A stretch of 64,000 nt of DNA from Trebonia sp963795335. Its GTDB lineage: Bacteria; Actinomycetota; Actinomycetes; Streptosporangiales; Streptosporangiaceae. The translations under genes were made by a program, and so were the position numbers. The DNA lies in the NCBI GenBank assembly GCA_963795335.1, contig CAWCHI010000008.1, positions 62,001-126,000 of the forward strand, written 5' to 3'. Under the pieces are notes generated by a model. That model worked only from the letters and a program-made list of their open reading frames with translations. It did no database searches and had not been told where the DNA came from. Of the stretch, positions 27,869-35,797 are shown piece after piece (the first letter of the stretch is position 1; each line of letters opens with the position of its first letter).

Positions 27869-28948
27869 TCACTGCTTCGGCAGTGCCCGCAGCCCGGCCT
27901 CGAGCAGCAGCGGGACCGAGCGGCCGGCGCCCGCGAACCCCTCGCCCACGGTGACCCCGCTGACGTAGCGGGCGTGCACGCCCTGCGCGATGACGGCCAG
28001 CTTGAAGAACGCGAACGCCAGGTAGTAGTCGAGGTCACCGAGGTCGCGCCCGCTCAGGCGCCCGTACTCGCGGGCGAGCTCGGCCACCCGCGGGAAGCGC
28101 GGGTCAGTCGACGCCGGCTGGCCCAGCAGCGGCTCGACGGCTGGGTCGCCGTAGGCGAGCATGACCGCGACGTCGGCCAGCGGGTCGCCCAGGGTGGACA
28201 GCTCCCAGTCCACCACCGCCCGGACATCGCCCAGGTCGCCGGCCGCGAGGATGATGTTGTCGAGGCGGTAGTCGCCGTGCACGATCGCGGCGCCGCCGCC
28301 GGCGGGCAGCCCGGCCTCGAGCGCGCCGTAGAGCGAGCTGAGCGCGGCCGGAGTGTCCTCGGAGGTCAGGTCCCACTGGCCGCGCCAGCGGGTGAGCTGG
28401 CGGCGCAGGTAGCCCTGGGGGCGGCCGAACTCGGCCAGCCCGACCGCGGCCGGGTCCACCGCGTGCAGCCGGGCGAGCTGGGCGACCATCGCCCGGCCGC
28501 AGGCACCCAGCTCGGCCGCGGGCACGCCCACGATGTCGGCCGCCGACCGCAGCACGACCCCGTCGACCCAGCCGACGACGGTGAACGGCGCCCCGATGAC
28601 GCCGGGGTCGGTGCACACGCTGACCGTGGGCGGCACCGCCACCCCGGAGTCGCGCAGGGCCGCCATGACCCGGTACTCGCGCGCGACGTCGTGGGCGGAC
28701 GGGGTCAGGCCGCCGAGCGGCGGGCGCCGCAGGGCCCAGGCGGTGCGGCCGTCGGTGACCCGGTAGGTCAGGTTCGACCGGCCGCCGGTGACCACCGTCG
28801 CCCGCAGCGGGCCGGCGCACTCAGGGACGTGCTGCCCGAAGTACCGCTGGAGCGCGGGCAGGCTCAGGCCCGGGGGGTCGCTGGTCCCGGCCTGCTCCGG
28901 CTGGCCCGCTCCGGCGAGCGCTTCCGGCCCGGCCTCGCCCAGGCTCAT
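27869..28948 (-). CDS. Phosphotransferase, ACAD10/11 kinase-domain/LvaA-like
   Basis: 359 residues from ATG 28948, overlapping the crotonase stop (ATGA). APH-fold kinase: GGRSNLTYRV nucleotide loop, RRPP lysine-region variant, catalytic HGDYRLDNIILA, and metal-binding DWELSTLGDPLADVA. This is the domain fused to the dehydrogenase in ACAD10/11 and separate in bacterial levulinate catabolism (LvaA), where it phosphorylates 4-hydroxyacyl-CoA. A DGP-type dehydrogenase is at 924-2120. Family certain, 4-hydroxyacyl role inferred. Confidence 0.88.
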   Translation of the reverse strand: MSLGEAGPEALAGAGQPEQAGTSDPPGLSLPALQRYFGQHVPECAGPLRATVVTGGRSNLTYRVTDGRTAWALRRPPLGGLTPSAHDVAREYRVMAALRDSGVAVPPTVSVCTDPGVIGAPFTVVGWVDGVVLRSAADIVGVPAAELGACGRAMVAQLARLHAVDPAAVGLAEFGRPQGYLRRQLTRWRGQWDLTSEDTPAALSSLYGALEAGLPAGGGAAIVHGDYRLDNIILAAGDLGDVRAVVDWELSTLGDPLADVAVMLAYGDPAVEPLLGQPASTDPRFPRVAELAREYGRLSGRDLGDLDYYLAFAFFKLAVIAQGVHARYVSGVTVGEGFAGAGRSVPLLLEAGLRALPKQ

Positions 28949-29853
28949 ATAAGCCCGGCGGCCTGGAACTTGCCGTCCCGCCACTCCAGGGCGGCGTGCA
29001 GTCCCTGCTCGCGCAAGATCGCGCCGAACTGGTCGGAGCCGGGCCGGACCGAGCCCGACAGCACGTGCCACTGCCAGGAGTTCTGCAGGTGGGTACGGAA
29101 CCCGCCGAGCTCGTAGGCCTGGTTCAGCTGCTGCTTGTTGGCCGACAGGAGGCCGGGTGAGATCTCCGACATCGGGGTGATCTCGCGCAGGGTCTCCTCG
29201 CGCAGCTGCGCGGCCGGGAAGCACTTGGACACCCAGCCCATCTGGGCCGCCTCCGCCCCGGTGACCGAGTTGCCGGTCAGCTGCAGGTACTTGGCCTGCG
29301 ACATGCTCAGCTTCCAGGGGAAGTACGGCACGTCGGGCGTGGTCATGGCGCGCATGGGCGGGTAGCCGATGCGCGCGTCGTCGGCCACGAAACTGATGTC
29401 GCACATCGACATGAGCTCCGTCCCGCCCGCCACGCAGTGGCCCTGGACCATGGCGACCACCGGCTTGAGGAGGTCCCAGATGGTCAGCCAGTCCCGCACG
29501 CAGCTGCGGGCGAACTGGTCGGTCCAGTTGTCGAAGTGCCCCGAGGCGACCCACCCGTCCGGGCGCACCGGCCCGCGGTCCGCCCCGTCGGCATCCGGTT
29601 CGCTGACCGGACGGCGGGGAGACAGGTCGTAGCCGGAGCAGAACGACGGCCCGGCCCCGGTCACCAGCACGACCGAGACGCTGTCGTCGGCCTCCGCCCG
29701 GCGCAGCGCGCTGACGATCTCCCGGCGCATCAGGAAGCTGAGCCGGTTGCGCTTCTCGGGCACGTTGAGCTGGATCTCGGCGATCTTCCCGGTGGTGCTG
29801 TAGCTGATCTCCTGGTACGGGGCGGCGTCGCCCCGCGCCTGCGGATCTGGCAT
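28945..29853 (-). CDS. Enoyl-CoA hydratase/isomerase (crotonase) family
   Basis: 302 residues. Oxyanion blocks SFCSGYDLSPRR and QGHCVAGGTELMSMCDISFVADD. The later catalytic region is GYPPMRAMTTPDVPYFPWKL, without the Glu of true hydratases, and it resembles the product of 6257-7168. Start ATG 29853. Cotranscribed with the phosphotransferase (ATGA) and following a repeat-filled gap after the dehydrogenase pair. Confidence 0.85.
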   Translation of the reverse strand: MPDPQARGDAAPYQEISYSTTGKIAEIQLNVPEKRNRLSFLMRREIVSALRRAEADDSVSVVLVTGAGPSFCSGYDLSPRRPVSEPDADGADRGPVRPDGWVASGHFDNWTDQFARSCVRDWLTIWDLLKPVVAMVQGHCVAGGTELMSMCDISFVADDARIGYPPMRAMTTPDVPYFPWKLSMSQAKYLQLTGNSVTGAEAAQMGWVSKCFPAAQLREETLREITPMSEISPGLLSANKQQLNQAYELGGFRTHLQNSWQWHVLSGSVRPGSDQFGAILREQGLHAALEWRDGKFQAAGLI

Positions 29854-29900
29854 GTGCGTTGTCCTTTGCTAGGCAGGCCGTGGGTGCTCGACTGGCCGTG

Positions 29901-29951
29901 GGTGCCCGGCCGACCGGGGTGCCCGGCCGACCGGGGTGCCCGGCCGACCGG
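29901..29951. repeat. 17-bp tandem repeat, three exact copies
   Basis: GGTGCCCGGCCGACCGG is repeated at 29901-29917, 29918-29934 and 29935-29951, preceded by a degenerate copy (29882-29899). It fills the gap between the crotonase start and the dehydrogenase stop. Confidence 0.85.
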
Positions 29952-29958
29952 GGGCGGG

Positions 29959-31086
29959 CTACAGGCCGAGGGCCGAGCCGATCAGCTCGCGGTGGTAGCC
30001 GGGCGATCCGAGCAGGAACTGGCTGCTCTTGGCCCGCTTGAAGTACAGGTGGGCCGGGTGCTCCCAGGTGAACCCGATGCCGCCGTGGAGCTGGATCATC
30101 TCCGCGGCCGCGTGGAAGTAGGCGTCCGAGCAGTAGGACTTGGCGATGCTGGCGGCCAGCTCGAGCTGCGGGTCGTTCTCGGTCACCGCACGGGCCGCGT
30201 CGAGCGCGGCCGACTTGGCGTTCTGCACCTCGACCAGCACGTTAGCGAGCTTGTGCTTGACCGCCTGGAAGGAGCCGATCGCGCGCCCGAACTGGATGCG
30301 GATCTTCGCGTACTCGGCCGTCGTCTCGAGCGCGTACTCAGCCCCGCCGACCTGCTCGGCCGCCAGCGCCACAGCGGCGATGCGGAGCGTCCGGCGCAGC
30401 CCCGGCCAGGCCTGGCCGGCCGTTCCGATCAGCCGCGCAGGGACGCGGTCGAACCGCAGCCGGGCCAGCTTGCGGGTCAGGTCCATGGTCGGCTCGACCT
30501 CGGCCGACAGCCCGGCCGCGCCGCGCTCGACCGCGAACAGCGACACCCCGTCGGCGGTGCGGCCGGCGACCAGGATGAGCCCGGCCACGTGCCCGTCCAC
30601 GACGAAGCGCTTGTCCCCGGTCAGCTGCCAGCCGCCACCGGGGGCGGTGCCTGCCGGGTCGGGGCCGGCACGGAGCGCGATGGCGTCCTCGCCCCAGCCG
30701 CCGTGGCCCTCGCTCAGCGCCAGCGTGGCGATCGTCTCGCCGCTGGCGAGGCCGGGCAGGTAGGCCTTCTTGGCGTCGTCGTCGCCGCTTTCCAGCAGTG
30801 CCGTCGCCGCCAGCGCGACGGTGGCGAAGAACGGCGACGGCAGCAGCGCCCGGCCCATCTCGCCGAAGATCACGCACAGGTCGTCGAAGCCGAAGCCGCT
30901 GCCGCCGTACTCCTCCGGGATCGCCAGCCCCTGCCAGCCGAGCTGCGCGCCCATCTGCTGCCAGACCGCGGGGTCGTAGCCGGCCGGGTCTTCCATCAGC
31001 GACCGCACCGTTTGCTGGTCGGACCGCTGCTCGAGGAACCGGCGGACGGTCTGGCGCAGCTCTTCGCGCTCGTCTAGGGTCGTCAT
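29959..31086 (-). CDS. Acyl-CoA dehydrogenase, non-catalytic-type subunit
   Basis: 375 residues from ATG 31086 (MTTLDEREELRQTVRRFLEQ); the frame stays open upstream but without homology. FAD domain blocks EYAKIRIQFGRAIGSFQAVKHKLANV, IQLHGGIGFTWEHPAHLYFKRAKS. The helix-G region reads GLRRTLRIAAVALAAEQ with no Glu, unlike the adjacent paralogue (STLMNERV). This is the beta-type partner of a heteromeric dehydrogenase. 17 bp after the alpha gene. Confidence 0.9.
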   Translation of the reverse strand: MTTLDEREELRQTVRRFLEQRSDQQTVRSLMEDPAGYDPAVWQQMGAQLGWQGLAIPEEYGGSGFGFDDLCVIFGEMGRALLPSPFFATVALAATALLESGDDDAKKAYLPGLASGETIATLALSEGHGGWGEDAIALRAGPDPAGTAPGGGWQLTGDKRFVVDGHVAGLILVAGRTADGVSLFAVERGAAGLSAEVEPTMDLTRKLARLRFDRVPARLIGTAGQAWPGLRRTLRIAAVALAAEQVGGAEYALETTAEYAKIRIQFGRAIGSFQAVKHKLANVLVEVQNAKSAALDAARAVTENDPQLELAASIAKSYCSDAYFHAAAEMIQLHGGIGFTWEHPAHLYFKRAKSSQFLLGSPGYHRELIGSALGL

Positions 31087-31103
31087 CGCATTCTCCTCGG
31101 CGG

Positions 31104-32294
31104 CTAGCTGCGCGGAACCTGGGACCAGGGCACGGTCTTGTCGACCCGGATGTCCGGCGGCAGGCCCAGGACACGCTCGGACAGGATGTTGCGCATGATC
31201 TCCGAACTGCCGCCCTCGATCGAGTTGGCCCGGGCCCGCAGGAACGAACGGCGCGGGTCGGGCCGCGCCGGGCGCTCCTCGGCTCCGGTGTAGGGGTGCA
31301 TCTCGTAGCTGTCGTAGAGCATGCTCTCGTCGCCCAGGATGTCCAGGCAGAGCTCGTACCCGTCCTGGTTGATCTCGGCGAAGCCGATCTTGCCGATCGA
31401 GCCCTCGGGCCCGGGCACGCCGCGGGCGATGTTGGCGGCCGCGCGGGCGTTGCTGAGCGAGACCACGTGCGCCTTGATCCACAGCTCGACCAGCCGCGAG
31501 CGCAGCTCCGGGTCCTCCGGCTTGCGTTCCTTGTAGAGCTCGACCGCGAGGTCGGCCGGGCCGCTCGTCATGCCCCGGCCGCCGAACATGACGCGCTCGT
31601 TCATCAGCGTCGACAGGCCCACCCGCCAGCCGTCGCCGACGGCGCCGAGCCGGGCCGAGTCCGGCACCCGCACGTCGGTCAGGTAGACCTCGTTGAACTC
31701 GGCGTCACCGGTCATCTGCCGCAGCGGCCGCACGTCGACCCCGGGCGCGTGCATGTCGAGCACGAAGTAACTGAGGCCAGCGTGCTTGGGCACGTCGGGG
31801 TCGGTTCGCGCGATCAGCATGCCCAGGTCGGCGATCTGGGCCATCGAGTTCCAGACCTTCTGCCCGTTGACGACCCAGTCATCGCCGTCGCGGACCGCCC
31901 GGGTCGACACTCCCGCGAGGTCGGAGCCGGCCCCGGGCTCGGAGAAGAGCTGGCACCAGCGCTGCTCCCCAGTGAACAGCGGCCGCAGGTAGCGGTCCTG
32001 CTGCTCGTCGGTCCCGTGGGCGAGAACCACCGGGGCGCCCATCGAGAAGCCGAGCGGGTTGCCCATCCGGCCGCTGGGCGCGCCCGCGTCCGCCAGCCGC
32101 TCGTCCACCAGGCCCTGAAGCGTGCGGGTGACCCCCTGGCCACCCTTGCCGGGCGGGAAGTTGACCCACGCGAGCCCGGCGTCGAACTGGGCCTTGAGGA
32201 AGTCCCGGCGGCTGGTCGTCGCCGGGGGGAAGTCCCGCAGCAGCGTTTCCACCGCGTCGAGGACCTGCTGGCGGTCAGCGTCTTCGGTCGTCAC
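31104..32294 (-). CDS. Acyl-CoA dehydrogenase, catalytic-type subunit
   Basis: About 396 residues from GTG 32294, chosen because GAGG lies 9 bp upstream and AAAGGAG just before that; ATG 32324 is possible. Blocks: CQLFSEPGAGSDLA, VVNGQKVWNSMAQ, catalytic-position Glu in STLMNERVMFGG, C-terminal IEGGSSEIMRNILSERVLGLP. Expected alpha subunit of an alpha2-beta2 enzyme with the next gene. The leader is short (about 50 nt) after a good promoter. Confidence 0.92.
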   Translation of the reverse strand: MTTEDADRQQVLDAVETLLRDFPPATTSRRDFLKAQFDAGLAWVNFPPGKGGQGVTRTLQGLVDERLADAGAPSGRMGNPLGFSMGAPVVLAHGTDEQQDRYLRPLFTGEQRWCQLFSEPGAGSDLAGVSTRAVRDGDDWVVNGQKVWNSMAQIADLGMLIARTDPDVPKHAGLSYFVLDMHAPGVDVRPLRQMTGDAEFNEVYLTDVRVPDSARLGAVGDGWRVGLSTLMNERVMFGGRGMTSGPADLAVELYKERKPEDPELRSRLVELWIKAHVVSLSNARAAANIARGVPGPEGSIGKIGFAEINQDGYELCLDILGDESMLYDSYEMHPYTGAEERPARPDPRRSFLRARANSIEGGSSEIMRNILSERVLGLPPDIRVDKTVPWSQVPRS

Positions 32295-32350
32295 CGCGCT
32301 GCACCTCGCTCCTTTGGATTCCATGTGGGCTCTGGACGTCGCCTCTCTCG

Positions 32351-32380
32351 CAACGTAACAATGTTGGAAAGCGCGGTCAA
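32351..32380 (-). promoter_or_regulatory. Promoter of the dehydrogenase-pair operon with overlapping dyad
   Basis: Minus strand: TTGACC (32375-32380), 17 bp, TACGTT (32352-32357). A near-perfect dyad CAACGTAACAATGTTG (32351-32366) covers the -10 box, a repressor-site position. Confidence 0.6.
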
Positions 32381-32425
32381 CCGTCCGGTCGGTCGAGCCC
32401 CGGAGCTGACGCGCGAGGAGGCTTC

Positions 32426-32500
32426 ATGGCATTGCGAGCACTCGGCCTTTCTGGTCAGGTCGCGCTGGTGACCGGCAGCCGCCCCCGTTCGGAAAACTGA
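32426..32500 (+). pseudogene. SDR remnant (N-terminal 24 residues only)
   Basis: A short frame with its own ribosome site (GAGGAGG) starts at ATG 32426 and reads MALRALGLSGQVALVTGSRP, the exact opening of an SDR up to the first Gly-rich turn, then stops at TGA 32498-32500. The rest of the gene is absent; the thiolase starts 13 bp later. This looks like a deletion scar, possibly retained as a leader peptide. Confidence 0.6.
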
Positions 32501-32513
32501 AAGAAGGACACCC

Positions 32514-33701
32514 ATGCCGCAGCCCGTCATCGTCGCCGGGGCCCGGACCCCGATCGGCAAGCTGAACGGCGCCCTGTCCACCCTCTCGGCGGCCGAGCTC
32601 GGCGGTCACGCGATCGCCGCCGCCCTGGCCCGCGCGGGCATCGCCGGCGACCAGGTGGACGCCGTGCTGTTCGGCAACGTGGTGCAGGCCGGCACCGGCC
32701 CCAACCCCGCCCGGCTGGCCGCGGTGGCCGGCGGCATCCCCCTCGTGGTGCCCGCCACCACCGTCAACAAGCTCTGCTTGTCCGGGCTGACGACCATCGC
32801 CTACGCCGCCCAGCAGGTCGCGGCGGGCTACTACGAGACCGTGGTGGCGGGCGGCACCGAGTCGATGACGAACGCGCCGCACCTGGTGCCGGGGGCGCGG
32901 CGCGGCTTCAAGTACGGTGACGGGGCGTTCGTCGACGCGCTCGACCGGGACGCGCTGGTGTGCGGGATCGACGGCCTCTCGATGGGCGCCGCGACCGAGC
33001 GCTACCAGGCCGGACTCGGGCTCAGCCGCGAAGACCAGGACGAGTTCGCGGCCGAGTCGCACGCCCGGGCGGCGGCGGCGGCCAAGGACGGCCGCCTGGC
33101 CGAGGAGATCGCGCCGGTGACGATCGCCGGCCGCCGCGGTGACGTGACCGTCGAGGCCGACGAGGGCGTCCGCCCCGGCACCACCGCTGAGAAGCTGGCC
33201 GGGCTGCCGCCCGCGTTCGCCCCCGGCGGCACGATCACCGCCGGCTCGGCTTCCCAGCTGTCCGACGGGGCCTGCGCGGTGGTGGTCATGAGCCGCGACG
33301 CGGCCGAGCGGCGCGGGCTCACCTGGCTGGCCGAGATCGGCAGCTACGGCACCGTGGCCGGCCCCGACGCGGGGCTGCCGCTGCAGCCGGCCTGCGCCCT
33401 GCGGGACGCGCTGCGCCGCGACGCCCAGCTCGCCCTGGCCGACCTCGACCTGCTCGAGATCAACGAGGCGTTCGCCGCGGTGGCGCTCGCGTCCACCCGC
33501 GACCTCGGGGCCGACCCCGGCCGGGTCAACGTGAACGGCGGCGCCATCGCCCTCGGGCACCCGGTCGGCATGAGCGGCGCCCGCCTGGTGCTGTCGCTCG
33601 CCCTCGAACTCCGCCGCCGCGGCGGCGGGACTGGCGCGGCCGCGCTGTGCGGCGGCGGCGGTCAGGGCGACGCCCTGGTCATCCACTCCCGTGCGGCCTG
33701 A
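32514..33701 (+). CDS. Thiolase (acetyl-CoA acyltransferase family)
   Basis: 395 residues, AAGAAGGA upstream. Nucleophile Cys in TTVNKLCLSGLTT (residue about 88), NEAFA block, His in GGAIALGHPVGMSGAR and second Cys in ALCGGGGQGDA. All thiolase residues are present; it cleaves a 3-ketoacyl-CoA or condenses acetyl-CoA. Shares the intergenic region with the divergent dehydrogenase pair, which supplies upstream beta-oxidation steps. Confidence 0.93.
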   Translation: MPQPVIVAGARTPIGKLNGALSTLSAAELGGHAIAAALARAGIAGDQVDAVLFGNVVQAGTGPNPARLAAVAGGIPLVVPATTVNKLCLSGLTTIAYAAQQVAAGYYETVVAGGTESMTNAPHLVPGARRGFKYGDGAFVDALDRDALVCGIDGLSMGAATERYQAGLGLSREDQDEFAAESHARAAAAAKDGRLAEEIAPVTIAGRRGDVTVEADEGVRPGTTAEKLAGLPPAFAPGGTITAGSASQLSDGACAVVVMSRDAAERRGLTWLAEIGSYGTVAGPDAGLPLQPACALRDALRRDAQLALADLDLLEINEAFAAVALASTRDLGADPGRVNVNGGAIALGHPVGMSGARLVLSLALELRRRGGGTGAAALCGGGGQGDALVIHSRAA

Positions 33702-33718
33702 CAACCCGCTCCCCGACT

Positions 33719-33748
33719 AGAGACAGCCCGACCAGAGACAGCCCGACC
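33719..33748. repeat. 15-bp tandem duplication before the VOC gene
   Basis: AGAGACAGCCCGACC occurs at 33719-33733 and 33734-33748, immediately before AGAGAAAGGAGG, so its copy number changes only the spacing upstream of the ribosome site. Confidence 0.85.
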
Positions 33749-33764
33749 AGAGAAAGGAGGCGCC

Positions 33765-34546
33765 GTGGCCGGAACCAGCCGGACCTACCTCGACCACCTC
33801 GCCGTCGGCACGCAGTGCTGGGCCGACGGCTACCCCGTGCTCGTCGACGCCCTCGGCGGCCGCTGGACGAGCGGGGATGACGCGGGCGAGTTCGCCCCCT
33901 GCCAGCTCGCCTACCGCGACGGCATGCACCTGGAGATCATCAGCCCGGGTTCCGACGGGTGGTCCGGGTTCATGCGCCGCTTCCTCGACTGCAGCGGCCC
34001 GGGCCCACACCACCTCACCTTCCACGTCCCCTCGCTCGACGCCACCACCCGCGACCTGGCGGCGCTCGGCCTGAGCACCTTCGGCGGCCGCGCCACGTCG
34101 TCGTGGCGCGAGTCGTTCCTGCACCCCAAGGAGGCGGGCCTGGGCACCCTCATCCAGCTGGCGGAGTCGGACGACGGCCCGTCCGGCCCCGGCCAGCCCG
34201 CCCCGGACGGGTTCCCCGGCAACCCACCGGAGCCCGCCAGCATCGCCTGGATCGGGCTGTCGGCCGAGTCGGTCGACTTCGCTACGGCACTGTTCCGCGA
34301 CGCGCTCGGCGGGGCGGTGGCCGGGTCCGGGCCGGCTGGCGGCTGTTCAGCTGGGGACCGCAGCGACGGCTGCTGGTGCGCCAGTCCCCGGCCGAGCCGG
34401 GCGCCCCGCCGCTGTGGGCGGTCCCGACCGGCGTCGCCCACCTGGCGGTCGGCGCCGCCGAGCTCAGCCCGGACCAGCTCGCGGTGGCCCGGCCCCTCGA
34501 CTACGACCCGCGGCTCGGGCTGCCGGTCTTCACGGTCGGCGGTTAG
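33765..34546 (+). pseudogene. VOC/glyoxalase-fold protein, frame broken
   Basis: From GTG 33765 (AAAGGAGG upstream): TYLDHLAVG, PHHLTFHVPSLD and an IQLAE end of the first beta-alpha-beta-beta-beta module, giving His/His/Glu-type metal ligands. A second module starts (SIAWIGLSAESVDFATALFRDALGG) and then the frame breaks near 34327-34342; homology continues in another frame as WRLFSWGPQRRLLVRQ to the stop at 34546. A single missing base explains it. Possible roles are ring-cleavage dioxygenase, lyase or epimerase; none can be chosen. 2 bp before the PucR-type gene. Confidence 0.7.
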
Positions 34547-34548
34547 CC

Positions 34549-35637
34549 GTGTTCGGCCTGTTGCAGCGGCTCTCCGCTCTCGATGCCGACGCGGCCAGCG
34601 GCCTGCGCGTCATCGGGTTCTTCGACGCGCTCGTGGAACACGGCGCGGGCATCGACGCGGTGCTGCGCCAGACGGCCGTGCTGACCGAGTGCCCGGTCGG
34701 CGTCCGGACGGCCGACGGGCTGCTGAGCAAGCGCGTCGAGGCCGGCGGCAGCGTGCAAGCCAGCCGGCCGCGGGCCGGCGCGCGCCAGCACTGCCTGCCC
34801 TCGGGGGACCAGATCTGGCTGGAGCGCGACGGCAGCCCGCACCCGCTCGACGAGCTTGTGCTCGAGCGGTTCGGAATCGCCGCCAGCGTCGCCCTCGGCC
34901 GCGGCCAGCGCGACGTCGGCGACCTCGACCAGGCCGCCCTGCTCCAGCTGGCGATCGGGACCAAGGAGCCGGAGTCCGAGCGTCGCCGGGCCCTGGAGCG
35001 GCTGGGGCTCCGGGCCACCTCGACCGTCCACGTCATCGCCCTGTCGGGGCCGCCCGAGCTGCTGTGCGAGGTCGGCCGGGCGGTTCCCGGTCGGCTCCGC
35101 GCCCGGGCCGGCTCGCTCGAAGTGCTGGTCGCGGCGGAACCACCGGACGACGTCACCGCGGTCCCGGTTGGCGTCCGCGTCGGGATCGCCTGCCCGCACG
35201 TGGCGGCGGACCTGCCGCAGGCGTGGCGCGAGGCCCGCACCGCGCTGCGGTTCGCGTCCGCCAGCCGGCGGCCGGTCCCGCCCTACCCGCCGCACGAGCC
35301 GCCCATCGTCCGGTTCGGCACCCTCGGCGGCTTCGCCGCCATCGCCGAGGCCCTCACCGCCGAGCAGATCAACTGCGTCCCGGACGTGATCGCGCTGGAC
35401 CGGCTGGCCGAGCTGACCGGCGGGGAGGAGATGATCCGGACCCTGACGGCGGTCGCCGCGACCGACTCGCTCCGCCGGGCCGCGGTGATCTTGCACATGC
35501 ACCACAACTCGGTCGCGCACCGGGTCACCCGGGCCGAGCAGTTCCTCGGCTACCCGGTGGCCGACTATTACGGCCGGCCCAAGCTCATGCTGGCGCTGAT
35601 GCTGCGGCAGATCCGCGACTCGGCGGCCCGGGTATGA
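34549..35637 (+). CDS. PucR/CdaR-family transcriptional regulator
   Basis: About 362 residues from GTG 34549. No DNA-binding domain at the N-terminus; the C-terminal end carries the PucR helix-turn-helix (LRRAAVILHMHHNSVAHRVTRAEQFLG) and the central part a GGDEF-like regulator domain. Members usually activate purine, sugar-acid or aromatic catabolic genes. It lies directly after the VOC gene and before the Baeyer-Villiger monooxygenase, which is its likely target. Confidence 0.8.
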   Translation: MFGLLQRLSALDADAASGLRVIGFFDALVEHGAGIDAVLRQTAVLTECPVGVRTADGLLSKRVEAGGSVQASRPRAGARQHCLPSGDQIWLERDGSPHPLDELVLERFGIAASVALGRGQRDVGDLDQAALLQLAIGTKEPESERRRALERLGLRATSTVHVIALSGPPELLCEVGRAVPGRLRARAGSLEVLVAAEPPDDVTAVPVGVRVGIACPHVAADLPQAWREARTALRFASASRRPVPPYPPHEPPIVRFGTLGGFAAIAEALTAEQINCVPDVIALDRLAELTGGEEMIRTLTAVAATDSLRRAAVILHMHHNSVAHRVTRAEQFLGYPVADYYGRPKLMLALMLRQIRDSAARV

Positions 35638-35797
35638 CCGGCGCCGGACGAGCCGGGCCTGCCGCGCCGCCAGCGATAGTGCAGATGGCGAACTGGCCGG
35701 CGCATACCGCGCCAGATGACCAGCGACCGCGCCCTGCGCGCGATTCACACTGGAAGGTGGCCCCGCCCCTGCGCGGGCCGATGAAAGGACAGGCATC

